A stretch of 18,142 bases of DNA from F23-B02 sp963632825 (GCA_963632825.1 CAVGWF010000056.1:1-18142), one strand, 5' to 3'; shown: positions 1 through 6,889, counted from the stretch's first letter. Notes: generated from the letters alone by a model not told the origin. Made by a program: numbers and translations.

Positions 1-2
1 TC

Positions 3-83
3 CACCGCGTCGGCGACTGTGTCACCATCGGCAACCTGCGTACCGCTATCTGGCGTGCATGGGATGTCTGCATGAAGATATAG
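3..83 (+). CDS. C-terminal end of a probable FAD-dependent NADH:flavin oxidoreductase (partial)
   Basis: Only the last 26 codons are in the window, ending at TAG 81-83. The readable tail has the pattern V-G-D-C, then G-N-L-R-T-A-I-W-R-A, then a final M-K-I. This resembles the last helix of the pyridine-nucleotide/FAD domain of 2-enoate reductase or 2,4-dienoyl-CoA reductase-like enzymes, where a GDC motif is followed by a stretch of the type AIxxA(Y/F)xxAxxI. That assignment is recall from a short fragment and is not secure. A strong terminator follows 36 bases after the stop, which supports a genuine gene end here. The other two plus frames also have stops nearby, but their residue composition looks random. 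Confidence 0.5.
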   Translation, partial: HRVGDCVTIGNLRTAIWRAWDVCMKI

Positions 84-119
84 TCTGTAGACTCCGGTAA
101 AAACCGCATAAAACAATTT

Positions 120-151
120 ATCCGACACGGGGCGACCCGTGTCGGATTTTT
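120..151 (+). terminator. Rho-independent terminator
   Basis: Perfect 12-bp stem (120-131 with 136-147) closed by a GCGA tetraloop and followed by a T run at 147-151. It ends transcription of the upstream partial oxidoreductase gene. Confidence 0.93.
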
Positions 152-160
152 GATAAGGAA

Positions 161-200
161 AAAGCGACAGTCAAAAAGTATACCTTTTGATAGTCGCTTT
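161..200 (-). terminator. Hairpin terminator of the TetR gene
   Basis: The arms 161-168 and 193-200 (AAAGCGAC/GTCGCTTT) pair perfectly. They enclose a second, AT-rich helix (171-177 with 184-190) separated by a two-base internal loop. On the minus strand the stem runs into CTTTTTCC, giving a modest U tract just after the TetR coding region. Confidence 0.7.
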
Positions 201-288
201 ACGGTAATTGGCTCTCATGCTTGATGGCAGCTTGTCGGCGAAGCCGGCTGATGAGGCGAGAATAAGCCGCGGCGCAAGCCGAACGGCA

Positions 289-870
289 TCAGCTTTTCAG
301 GAGTCTGTCGAACGAGCCGATGATATCGTCGCTTATATTGCCGGTGAGAGCATTATTGTAATTGCATATAAATGTACCCGCTATGAGGATCATCATCCCC
401 TCGGCTTCACGCGCGCCGGCCTCCTCGCCGTATATCTCCTTAAGGCAGGCCTCCATGACCGTGCGCCATTCCTCAAACTCGTCCCTTATCAGCTCGGCAA
501 CGCGATCGTTGTAATGCGCCAGCACATAGGTTTGAGTCGTCGCGTTCGGACGGGCCTCGCCGACCTTGCCGCGTGCGACATAGCTCATGAACGCATTCAT
601 GTACTCGATATTCGAATCGTAATCTGCACGCGGGTGATCCCTGAACCACTCGATGCACTTCTGACTCATAAATTCGCGCGTATAACGCACATAGCTCACA
701 AGAAGCTCGTCCTTGCTGCCAAAGTAGTTGAGCAGCTTTGCGTGGCTCATACCGGCCTCAGCCGCAATATCGCGCAGCGAAACATTTGTAAGCGGTTTTC
801 TGTCGATACAGCGCTGAAATGCCATAAGTATCTCCATTTTTACTGCTTCTTTATCAACTATAAGGGGCAT
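289..870 (-). CDS. TetR/AcrR-family transcriptional regulator
   Basis: A 193-residue one-component repressor-type protein. The N-terminal helix-turn-helix is visible as N-V-S-L-R-D-I-A-A-E-A-G-M-S followed by L-L-N-Y-F-G-S-K-D-E-L, the standard TetR recognition helix and its downstream helix. The remaining ~130 residues form the variable ligand-binding and dimerisation domain. The frame stays open upstream to 1008, but the start at 868-870 is chosen because AAGGAG lies 6 bases before it and because the extra 46 residues would run through the promoter region and into the neighbouring gene. It is divergent from the metallo-beta-lactamase-fold hydrolase, with 85 bp between the starts. A 16-bp palindrome in that gap is the likely operator, so this protein probably represses the hydrolase and itself. 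The ligand cannot be read from the sequence. Confidence 0.92.
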   Translation of the reverse strand: MPLIVDKEAVKMEILMAFQRCIDRKPLTNVSLRDIAAEAGMSHAKLLNYFGSKDELLVSYVRYTREFMSQKCIEWFRDHPRADYDSNIEYMNAFMSYVARGKVGEARPNATTQTYVLAHYNDRVAELIRDEFEEWRTVMEACLKEIYGEEAGAREAEGMMILIAGTFICNYNNALTGNISDDIIGSFDRLLKS

Positions 871-880
871 TTTTTCTCCT

Positions 881-910
881 TTGCTATTTACAATACGGAA
901 ACGGTATGAT
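881..910 (+). promoter_or_regulatory. Promoter of the MBL-fold hydrolase gene
   Basis: TTGCTA (881-886), an 18-bp spacer and TATGAT (905-910) make a reasonable sigma-A-type promoter pointing at the hydrolase. The overlapping GATAAT (908-913) is an alternative -10. The start site would fall inside or at the edge of the palindrome at 916-931. Confidence 0.55.
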
Positions 911-915
911 AATAT

Positions 916-931
916 TTTACCACTTGGTAAA
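916..931. promoter_or_regulatory. Palindromic operator, probable TetR binding site
   Basis: TTTACCA-CT-TGGTAAA is a perfect 7-bp inverted repeat with a 2-base centre. It lies just downstream of the -10 box of the hydrolase promoter, between the two divergent start codons, where a TetR dimer could block both directions. Confidence 0.75.
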
Positions 932-955
932 TAAAAAATCCAGAGGTATACGGCT

Positions 956-1813
956 ATGGATAACAAAAAAACATCAATAAAGCTCCATGTTATGCACTGC
1001 GGCAGCATGCTTGTTTCCGAGAAGGTGCCCTACGGCGGGGGAGTAACGCTGAAAAATGCCGTCGGAAGCGTTGTCGAAAAAAGTGAAAAGCGGGTCGAGC
1101 TCCCCGTATCGGCGTATCTTATAGAGCATCCCAAGGGACTCGTGCTGGTGGACACCGGCTGGGGCAGGGAGATAAGCCCAAACGGCGTATATGATGCCGC
1201 TGCCGTCAAGTCTCAGATGCCGGGCTATCTTGCCGCATTTTATCATCCGTGGGTCGGTAAGGGGCAAACGGTTTCCGAGCAGCTTGCGGCAATGGGCATA
1301 AAGCCGGAAGATTTAGATATCGTTCTGCTTACGCATCTTGACGCCGATCACACAAGCGGCCTTCGCTCGCTTGCCGGAGCAAAGCGGTTTCTGATGCCTG
1401 AGGAGGAGCGCTGGTGGGCTGACCGCACCGTCTACAAGGCGCGTCAGCCGGTAAAGCTCTGGGAGGGAATGCCCATTGAGGTGTTCTGGTTCAAGGGCAC
1501 GATGGAGGGACCTCTCTGGTGGTCGTATGACCTGTTCGGCGATGAGACGGTAACGCTCATATGCCTGCCCGGCCACACCGACGGACATATAGGACTGAGA
1601 ATAAAAAACGGCAAAAGGTTTGTGGTTTTAGCATCGGATGCGGCTTATTCCGCGCGCTCGTGGCAGGAGCCGTGCCTGCCCGGATACGGGTTTAACGACA
1701 AGTCCATAAAAAAATCGCTCAAATGGCTCAGCGAGCAGGCGCAGGACCCGAACTGCGTTGCCGTCATCGCAAATCACGATCCCGCGGTGCAGCCGCAGGT
1801 TATTGAATTATAG
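956..1813 (+). CDS. Metallo-beta-lactamase-fold hydrolase, N-acyl-homoserine-lactonase-like family
   Basis: 285 residues, cytosolic, no signal peptide. The MBL metal ligands are recognisable: H127-L-D129-A-D131-H132, H207 in G-H-T-D-G-H, D228 in S-D-A-A-Y-S, and H274 in N-H-D-P. The spacing and the PVSAYLIEHP...LVDTGWG lead-in match the AHL-lactonase branch. The canonical HxHxDH is HxDxDH here: the second histidine is replaced by aspartate, a variant I recall from Firmicute members of this family. The substrate is therefore uncertain: a lactone or another ester is possible, and quorum quenching is not shown. AGAGG lies 9 bases before the ATG; an in-frame ATG at residue 13 is a weaker alternative. 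The gene is probably controlled by the divergent TetR protein. Its last 6 bases overlap the end of tcdA on the other strand. Confidence 0.85.
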   Translation: MDNKKTSIKLHVMHCGSMLVSEKVPYGGGVTLKNAVGSVVEKSEKRVELPVSAYLIEHPKGLVLVDTGWGREISPNGVYDAAAVKSQMPGYLAAFYHPWVGKGQTVSEQLAAMGIKPEDLDIVLLTHLDADHTSGLRSLAGAKRFLMPEEERWWADRTVYKARQPVKLWEGMPIEVFWFKGTMEGPLWWSYDLFGDETVTLICLPGHTDGHIGLRIKNGKRFVVLASDAAYSARSWQEPCLPGYGFNDKSIKKSLKWLSEQAQDPNCVAVIANHDPAVQPQVIEL

Positions 1814-2515
1814 CTCGGCTATAGTCTCAACGACATACTGACACAGAAGCAGCCCCGCGCTTGCAGGCACCCAGACCAGCGAGCCGGGAACGCTTCTGCG
1901 TCCCGGGGGAGGAGCCTCAAACTGCGCGGGCTTCATGGCCTCCTCGGGAGAAAATACAACGGCGTGATGCTCTATGCCGACGGCTCGCAGCTCCTTGCGC
2001 ACTACTCTTGCCAGCGGACAGCCGCTGGTTTTTTTTATGTCACAGAGCATGAGTCTCTGGGCATCGCGCTTGTTGCCGGTTCCGAGCGCGGATACTATGG
2101 GGATGCCGCGCTGATGCGCCGTCGAGATGAGATCGACCTTGCAGGAAACGAGGTCGATGCAGTCGACGATAAAATCATAGCCGGTGAAGAAATCATCGCG
2201 GTGCTGGGCATCATAGCGCCCGATAACGGCGTGAACGCACGCATCGGGGTCGATATCCAGAATACGCCGCCGCACTACCTCCGCCTTGGGCATGCCGACG
2301 GTCGAGGTCAGGGCGCAGAGCTGCCTGTTTATGTTGCTCAGCCCCACCTCGTCCTGATCTACGAGCGTGAGCTCGCCTATGCCGCTTCTTGCCAGCGCCT
2401 CGGCGCACCATGAGCCCACGCCGCCGAGCCCGAATACCGCGACATGGGCACTTCTGAGCCTTTTCATTGCCTCACTGCCGAGCAGCATCTCGGCGCGGAC
2501 GGTTCTTTCATTCAT
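1808..2515 (-). CDS. tcdA: tRNA threonylcarbamoyladenosine dehydratase TcdA (CsdL/YgdL, ThiF/MoeB superfamily)
   Basis: 235 residues. It is an E1-like ATP-dependent enzyme that in characterised homologues cyclises t6A at position 37 of ANN-decoding tRNAs to the hydantoin form ct6A. Visible features are the Rossmann loop G-L-G-G-V-G-S at about 29-35, L-V-D-Q-D-E-V followed by S-N-I-N-R-Q (adenylation site), D-C-I-D, and the TcdA-type segment T-S-G-C-P-L-A-R-V-V-R-K. The zinc CxxC pairs of MoeB and ThiF are absent, as expected for this family. The start is the ATG at 2513-2515 with GGAG 7 bases before it; a TTG six codons upstream (2531-2533) is open but has no RBS. The RBS lies almost against the terminator of the upstream SurA-like gene, so expression may depend on readthrough. 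It converges with the MBL hydrolase, with a 6-bp overlap. Confidence 0.93.
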   Translation of the reverse strand: MNERTVRAEMLLGSEAMKRLRSAHVAVFGLGGVGSWCAEALARSGIGELTLVDQDEVGLSNINRQLCALTSTVGMPKAEVVRRRILDIDPDACVHAVIGRYDAQHRDDFFTGYDFIVDCIDLVSCKVDLISTAHQRGIPIVSALGTGNKRDAQRLMLCDIKKTSGCPLARVVRKELRAVGIEHHAVVFSPEEAMKPAQFEAPPPGRRSVPGSLVWVPASAGLLLCQYVVETIAEL

Positions 2516-2531
2516 ATCATATCTCCGAACC

Positions 2532-2561
2532 AAAAAAACCGCCCGCAGGGGGCGGCTTTTT
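2532..2561 (-). terminator. Terminator after the SurA-like gene, just upstream of tcdA
   Basis: GC stem CCGCCC (2539-2544) with GGGCGG (2550-2555), loop of 5, flanked by seven A on one side and five T on the other, so it can act in both directions. On the minus strand the stem is followed by T7. It begins 11 bases after the stop codon of the SurA-like gene and ends 16 bases before the tcdA start codon. Confidence 0.88.
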
Positions 2562-2572
2562 GATTTTGTTTT

Positions 2573-3829
2573 TTATCTTCCTATATAGCGGGTCGAGTCG
2601 AATTTCGCGGTGAATGCCTCGGTCAGGACGCTGAATACATCTTCGTTCCACTCGCTGAGAACATCCTGCTTGAGCAGCTGCTCGCCGATATAATCGCAGT
2701 AGTTCATATCGCCGCTTTCCTCGGTGGGAGCCTGATTGTTGTCGCGCTTTGTGAACACGACTACATAGCTGCCGGAGCTGCCTTCAACGACTGCCGTGTC
2801 ACCTTCCTTACGGTCGGCGCTCTTGATCCATTCGGAGAGATCGGACTCAACGGAGGAGCCGGCAAGATCGGTCTGCTCCTTCACCTCGGCATCCTCGTCG
2901 ACCGCCTTTGCGGCGTCGGCAAGTGCGGTGCCGCTTTTTACCTTGGCAAGGATTCCGTCGGCGGCGGACTTTGCCTCCGCCTTGGCCTCGTCGGTGGGAT
3001 CGGCGGTGGTGCCGTCTTCATTTGTCTCGGTGGCGGCTGCGATATAGTAATAGCTGTAGGTGAATTTATCGTAGCTGTCCTTTACGGAATCGTATTTCTC
3101 GGTTATCTGCTCTGCGGTGAAGGTCTCGGCGTCGGTGATGGCGTTCTGGACCGCAGTGGCAAGAGCCTGAAGCTCCATGATACTGCGCATTACCTCAACA
3201 TTGCAGCCCTTGCCGTAGTTGGCGTCAAGGAAGCTGTCCGCATTGCGGTACTTGTTGGTCTTCGCGGTCTCGGAAAGCGTGTCAATGGCCTCGTCGATGC
3301 TCTTAAGATCGTCCTCGCTTGCGGTTATGCCGTGCACCTTTGCATATGCCTCGAAGGCTGCAAGCTGGGTCAGCTGCGCTTTGGCTGAATCAAGAAAGTA
3401 ATCGTCCCATGTATAGTTTTCCTCACCATCGGGAGCCATTGCACACTCCTGCTCATCCAGAGCCGTGGATGTGTCCAGACCGAACATGGAGGCATAGCTG
3501 CCGTAGGTGTTGACAAAGCTGATGTACTGCGTACTATAGACATAGTTGCACTCGGCAACGGAGAATGAACGCTCGGCTGCGGGAAGGGTGGTGTCTCCCA
3601 CGGTTACCTCGGTGTTAGTTACCGTAAGTCCGGTGAGGGATCTGTACAGCGAGCCGGTGTTCAGATAAATCGCAAATGCGAAGAAAAGCACGATAACAAC
3701 GCCGATGATTATCCATTTTATCTTAGTCTTTTTCTGCTTGGCGGCTTCCTTCTGCGCGGCTATGTCCTTTCTGTAGGTGCCTTCGCTGCGGGCAGTCTGC
3801 CTGTTTTTTCTTTCGGTTGAAGCACTCAT
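2573..3829 (-). CDS. Membrane-anchored SurA/PpiC-like peptidyl-prolyl isomerase-type protein
   Basis: 418 residues. There is a basic cytoplasmic N-terminus (about 1-36), one transmembrane anchor (about 38-57, W-I-I-I-G-V-V-I-V-L-F-F-A), then an extracellular region. The region around 130-230 is helical and resembles the SurA N-terminal chaperone module. The region around 245-375 has the parvulin layout: a Y-S-Y-Y-Y-I-A-A strand, an A-D-G-I-L-A-K-V-K-S-G-T helix, and S-Y-V-V-V-F-T-K-R near the end. Such proteins assist folding of secreted or membrane proteins outside the cell, like PrsA, but here the anchor is a membrane helix rather than a lipobox. Whether the isomerase site is functional cannot be told. 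AAGGAAG lies 7 bases before the ATG and a consensus promoter is upstream. The gene is monocistronic or leaks into tcdA. Confidence 0.82.
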   Translation of the reverse strand: MSASTERKNRQTARSEGTYRKDIAAQKEAAKQKKTKIKWIIIGVVIVLFFAFAIYLNTGSLYRSLTGLTVTNTEVTVGDTTLPAAERSFSVAECNYVYSTQYISFVNTYGSYASMFGLDTSTALDEQECAMAPDGEENYTWDDYFLDSAKAQLTQLAAFEAYAKVHGITASEDDLKSIDEAIDTLSETAKTNKYRNADSFLDANYGKGCNVEVMRSIMELQALATAVQNAITDAETFTAEQITEKYDSVKDSYDKFTYSYYYIAAATETNEDGTTADPTDEAKAEAKSAADGILAKVKSGTALADAAKAVDEDAEVKEQTDLAGSSVESDLSEWIKSADRKEGDTAVVEGSSGSYVVVFTKRDNNQAPTEESGDMNYCDYIGEQLLKQDVLSEWNEDVFSVLTEAFTAKFDSTRYIGR

Positions 3830-3867
3830 GTCTGATCTTCCTTTAACATTTATAATGTGATTTATTT

Positions 3868-3896
3868 ATTATACTCTAAATTGCCAGCACTTTCAA
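3868..3896 (-). promoter_or_regulatory. Promoter of the SurA-like gene
   Basis: On the minus strand TTGAAA (3896-3891), a 17-bp spacer and TATAAT (3873-3868) form a near-perfect sigma-A promoter, giving a 5' leader of about 30 nt. Its -35 lies 8 bp from the -35 of the divergent metallophosphoesterase promoter. Confidence 0.85.
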
Positions 3897-3904
3897 TAGC
3901 AAAG

Positions 3905-3933
3905 TTGCTTCTTTGAATGTATCATGGTATTAT
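3905..3933 (+). promoter_or_regulatory. Promoter of the metallophosphoesterase gene
   Basis: TTGCTT (3905-3910), a 17-bp spacer and TATTAT (3928-3933). It fires away from the SurA-like promoter and gives a leader of about 25 nt before the TTG start. Confidence 0.75.
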
Positions 3934-3964
3934 CGTTATGAGTATTTTATTATGAGGCACTGAT

Positions 3965-4816
3965 TTGAACATTAAACGACGCAAAAAACGCCGCTGGCTC
4001 ATCGCAGCCGGCGTGATGATATTTCTTCTGCTGCTTTTCGTATGGCTCATGTATGACAGCAGCGAAAACCTTCAGGTCAGCCGCTACGAGTTGGCATCCG
4101 AAAAGCTGCCGGATAGCTTCGACGGCTTTAGGATAGTCCAGCTCTCCGACCTGCATGGGGCGCAATTCGGCTCCGACGGAACGGCTCTTGCAGAAAAGGT
4201 AAGGGAGCTTGAGCCGGACCTGATAGCGCTGACGGGCGATTTTGTCACCGACGAGGGGGATCTTGAAGCCGTGCGCGCGCTCGTGTCCGAGCTTACGGAC
4301 ATATGCCCCGTCTATTTTGTCAGCGGCAATCACGAGTTCGGCTCCGGACTTGCGCAGGAGGTGCGGCAGATAATGACCGATGCGGGCGTCAGATATCTCA
4401 GCAATGAGTTTGTCTCCATAGACCGCGGCGGAGACCGTATTCTCCTCGGCGGAGTGGAGGATCCGCTCGCCTATGCCGACATGATAGACCCTCCCGAGCT
4501 TGCACGCAGAATGAACGAGGCTGATGCCGCCGCGTTCAAGGTGCTGCTCGGTCACCGCAATTACTGGATGACGGAGTATCCGGAGCTGCCGGTCGATCTT
4601 ATACTGAGCGGTCATGCTCACGGCGGACTTGTCCGCATACCGGGCGTAGGCGGTGTTATAGGAACGGACCGCAGCCTGTTTCCCGATTACGATGCGGGAG
4701 AATACGATAACGGAGCCTACACGCTCATAGTCTCGCGCGGACTCGGAAATTCCGTGCCGGTGCCGAGGCTTTTAAACCGTCCGGAGATAGTGCTCGTAAC
4801 GCTGCGGACAAAATAA
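3965..4816 (+). CDS. Membrane-anchored metallophosphoesterase (calcineurin-like, YkuE/YaeI type)
   Basis: 283 residues. There is a short basic N-terminus and one transmembrane helix (about 11-29), then a phosphoesterase domain. All five metal motifs are present: D62-L-H64, G-D92, G-N122-H123-E, L-G-H197-R, and G-H217-A-H219. The domain therefore looks catalytically complete, with a two-metal site facing outside the cell if the anchor is N-in. Family members hydrolyse phosphodiesters, including lipid-linked ones such as UDP-diacylglucosamine or undecaprenyl substrates; the substrate here is unknown. The start codon is TTG at 3965-3967, chosen because GAGG lies 7 bases before it and there is no in-frame ATG with an RBS nearby. 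The 3' end runs towards a small ORF and a shared terminator. Confidence 0.92.
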   Translation: MNIKRRKKRRWLIAAGVMIFLLLLFVWLMYDSSENLQVSRYELASEKLPDSFDGFRIVQLSDLHGAQFGSDGTALAEKVRELEPDLIALTGDFVTDEGDLEAVRALVSELTDICPVYFVSGNHEFGSGLAQEVRQIMTDAGVRYLSNEFVSIDRGGDRILLGGVEDPLAYADMIDPPELARRMNEADAAAFKVLLGHRNYWMTEYPELPVDLILSGHAHGGLVRIPGVGGVIGTDRSLFPDYDAGEYDNGAYTLIVSRGLGNSVPVPRLLNRPEIVLVTLRTK

Positions 4817-4842
4817 CGGTCATGTTTTTGCCTCATGGTGCA

Positions 4843-4848
4843 TATAAT
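4843..4848 (+). promoter_or_regulatory. Possible -10 box for the small ORF
   Basis: A perfect TATAAT 27 bp after the metallophosphoesterase stop. The -35 region at the right spacing is poor (TCATGT), so this may be a weak or activator-dependent promoter, or chance. Confidence 0.3.
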
Positions 4849-4881
4849 GAAACTATGCTGAATTTATCCGAGGTGAAAACA

Positions 4882-4944
4882 ATGGGAACAGATATTGACG
4901 ATATGATATTCGGAGATTACGATCCCGGTCCGAGCGACCGCTGA
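4882..4944 (+). CDS. Small acidic 20-residue ORF
   Basis: A 20-codon frame, ATG 4882-4884 to TGA 4942-4944, with GAGGTG 6 bases before the start. The peptide begins M-G-T-D-I-D-D-M-I-F and ends D-Y-D-P-G-P-S-D-R. It has six Asp, one Arg and no Lys, so it is strongly acidic. It is the only thing between the metallophosphoesterase and the terminator, whose stem begins on the base after the stop codon. A TATAAT lies about 34 bp upstream. I do not recognise a family. It could be a translated microprotein or a chance frame; the RBS spacing and the abutting terminator favour translation. It is probably co-transcribed with the phosphoesterase. Confidence 0.5.
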   Translation: MGTDIDDMIFGDYDPGPSDR

Positions 4945-4970
4945 TTCCACCCTCTAAGGGTGGAATTTTT
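4945..4970 (+). terminator. Rho-independent terminator after the small ORF
   Basis: 8-bp stem TTCCACCC (4945-4952) with GGGTGGAA (4958-4965), loop TCTAA, then T5. It ends the metallophosphoesterase transcript and touches the stop codon of the convergent sensor kinase gene. There is no U tract on the minus strand, so it is one-directional. Confidence 0.9.
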
Positions 4971-6183
4971 ATATTACCGCTCGGAAAAGAATGCTTTTTC
5001 CGTCTGCGCTTTCGGCCGTTATGCTGCCGCCTAATGCTTCGACCGTCGCACGGGCTATCGACAGCCCTATGCCGGTGCCGCCGTCTGCCGCTCTTGCCTT
5101 GTCCGCACGGTAGAAGCGGTCGAAAAAGCGGCTGATATCGCCGAGCGAGCCGGGAGGACAGGTGTTGTATACCTCGATAACCGAGCTTTTGTGATGCCGG
5201 TAAACGCGCAGGGTGATCTCGCCGCCGTCGTCGGAATACTTGAACGCGTTATCAAGCAGAATGGATATTATCTGCTGCACCGCCGCCATGTCGCCCAGCA
5301 TCGTAAGCCCGTCGTCTATGCTGCGGGAGTATTTTTTGTTCTGCGCCAGCGCACGCGCGTCAAACGGCACCGCCGCCTCCCATGCTGCGTCGCTGAGTGA
5401 AAACTCGGTCTTGTCCGGCAGGGGCAGACCTTCGTCAAGGCGTGAAAGCTTCACAAGGTTTTCAACGAGCCTTGACATCCTGACGGTCTGCTTTCGGATG
5501 TTATCGACCCATTCATTATCGCCGTTTTCCATTTCGAGCACCTCCGCACTCGTGGATATGGAGGTCAGCGGGGTCTTGAGCTCATGTCCGGCATCGGTTA
5601 TGAACAGCTTTTGCAGCTCAATGTTTTTGACATATGGTGCAATTGCCTTCCTTGAAAACGCGGCGATGAGGAAAAACGCAGCGAGGAGACTCAGCCCGGC
5701 AACGATGAGCGATACCGCAAGCAGCGTTTTCATCGACTGCTGCTCCTGCGAGGCATTCAAAAACACGACCGCGCAGCCGTCGGAGCTTTGCTTTACGACA
5801 TAGCGATAGTCGCCGTAGTATCCGTTGTCGTGACCAGAGTCAATGACAGCGGAGGCATAGGACAGCGCCTGCTGAGTGCTGACGGTTGCGATAAAATCGC
5901 TGAAAATACCGACGGCGTTGTAGGTCGAATCGTAGTATACGAGGAAAAAACGCGTCATATACCGCGACTCCGGCGAATGCTGTCCGAATATCTCCGGAAT
6001 GGTGTAATCCTGACCGGAATGCGGCTGCTTGCCGGTCATGGCGATGGAGCTCAGCGTGCTGTCGAGCCTGTCCGTCGTTATGTTGTAGTTCCAGATATTT
6101 ATCGCCAAAAGCAGCACGAGCGTTACCGCACCGATGGCAGCCATTGCCGCGGCGATAAATCTGCGGCGCATTTTTTTCAGCAT
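4969..6183 (-). CDS. Sensor histidine kinase of the OmpR-type two-component system
   Basis: 404 residues. TM1 (about 9-30), an extracellular sensor region of about 120 residues (32-152), TM2 (about 154-176), then the kinase. There is no clear HAMP domain; a short linker leads to the HisKA helix with H200 in D-A-G-H-E-L-K-T-P-L-T-S. The ATPase domain shows the N box (L-L-D-N312-A-F-K-Y-S-D), the F box (F-F-D-R-F-Y-R-A-D) and the G box G-T-G-I-G-L (369-374). The usual D-x-G box is an N-T-C-P-P-G variant. The start is the ATG at 6181-6183, with GGAGG 7 bases upstream inside the end of the regulator gene. The open frame extends to 6285 without RBS support. It overlaps the response regulator gene by 7 bases, which implies translational coupling. 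The stimulus is unknown; context suggests an envelope or phosphate cue. Confidence 0.95.
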   Translation of the reverse strand: MLKKMRRRFIAAAMAAIGAVTLVLLLAINIWNYNITTDRLDSTLSSIAMTGKQPHSGQDYTIPEIFGQHSPESRYMTRFFLVYYDSTYNAVGIFSDFIATVSTQQALSYASAVIDSGHDNGYYGDYRYVVKQSSDGCAVVFLNASQEQQSMKTLLAVSLIVAGLSLLAAFFLIAAFSRKAIAPYVKNIELQKLFITDAGHELKTPLTSISTSAEVLEMENGDNEWVDNIRKQTVRMSRLVENLVKLSRLDEGLPLPDKTEFSLSDAAWEAAVPFDARALAQNKKYSRSIDDGLTMLGDMAAVQQIISILLDNAFKYSDDGGEITLRVYRHHKSSVIEVYNTCPPGSLGDISRFFDRFYRADKARAADGGTGIGLSIARATVEALGGSITAESADGKSILFRAVI

Positions 6184-6854
6184 TCCTTTTCCTCCAGCGC
6201 GTATCCCGCACCGCGAATGGTTCTTATCTCGATACCGGAGCCTAGCCCGCGCAGCTTCCTGCGCAGAAATCCGATGTATGTCCATACGACATCCGTTTCC
6301 GCCTCGGTGTCAAGATCCCAGACCTTCTGCATGAGCATATCGGTCGAAAACACCCTGCCGCGGTTGCGCATAAAAAGCTCCATGAGCTGAAACTCCTTGT
6401 TGTTGAGGCGAACGCTCTCGCCTTTGCACGAAAGCGTGTAGGAGCTGACATTCAGCTCGGTGTCGCCCACGCGCACTATGCTGTCGGAATAACTGCCGCT
6501 GCGCCGCGTGAGCGCGCGCACGCGAGATAAAAACTCACCCATGACGAAGGGCTTTGGCAGATAGTCGTCCGCGCCCGCGTCGAGTCCGGCAATGCGATCC
6601 TCGACCTCGCCCTTGGCAGTGAGAAACAGCACCGGCGTGTGTATGCCGTGCTCGCGTGCCCGCCTCAGAACCTCAAGCCCGTCGAGACCGGGCATCATTA
6701 TATCCAAAACGATCGCATCATAGCCGACCGAGAGAATATAGTCAAGCGCGTCAAGCCCGTTATGCACCATATCTACCGCGTAACGGTTCTTTTCAAGCAC
6801 CAGCTTCAGCGCCTTTGCGATGCCGGCCTCGTCCTCCGCTATTAATATACGCAT
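6177..6854 (-). CDS. OmpR/PhoB-family response regulator
   Basis: 225 residues. Receiver domain 1-115: acidic cluster E7-D8-E9, phospho-acceptor D51 in V-L-D-I-M-M-P-G, T79, and K101 in L-P-K-P-F. The C-terminal winged helix (about 127-222) has N-N-K-E-F-Q-L-M-E-L-F, V-W-T-Y-I-G-F-L-R-R-K-L and R-T-I-R-G-A-G-Y. The start is the ATG at 6852-6854, where the MRILIAEDE receiver begins, with GGAG 8 bases upstream. The upstream extension to 6983 would pass through the promoter. It is transcribed with the overlapping kinase gene. TTCAG direct repeats phased at 11 bp stand upstream of its own -10 box, and two more upstream of the divergent VTC-CotH operon, so it probably activates both. Confidence 0.96.
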   Translation of the reverse strand: MRILIAEDEAGIAKALKLVLEKNRYAVDMVHNGLDALDYILSVGYDAIVLDIMMPGLDGLEVLRRAREHGIHTPVLFLTAKGEVEDRIAGLDAGADDYLPKPFVMGEFLSRVRALTRRSGSYSDSIVRVGDTELNVSSYTLSCKGESVRLNNKEFQLMELFMRNRGRVFSTDMLMQKVWDLDTEAETDVVWTYIGFLRRKLRGLGSGIEIRTIRGAGYALEEKEC

Positions 6855-6870
6855 TATCCTCACTCCCGAG

Positions 6871-6889
6871 CCCTCCGCATGAGCGGGGG
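6871..6889 (-). other. Hairpin in the response regulator 5' leader
   Basis: 7-bp stem (6872-6878 with 6883-6889, one G-T pair) and an ATGA loop, 17 bases upstream of the start codon and close to the RBS. On the plus strand it is followed by ATTTTGTATTT and could also stop antisense transcripts. Confidence 0.35.

Noticed and set aside
208..909. 233-codon plus-strand frame over the TetR gene
   Set aside because: It runs through the TetR coding region and its promoter; the TetR frame has the RBS and helix-turn-helix.
4843..4881. Riboswitch or structured RNA upstream of the small ORF
   Set aside because: Too short, and no stable stem is visible.
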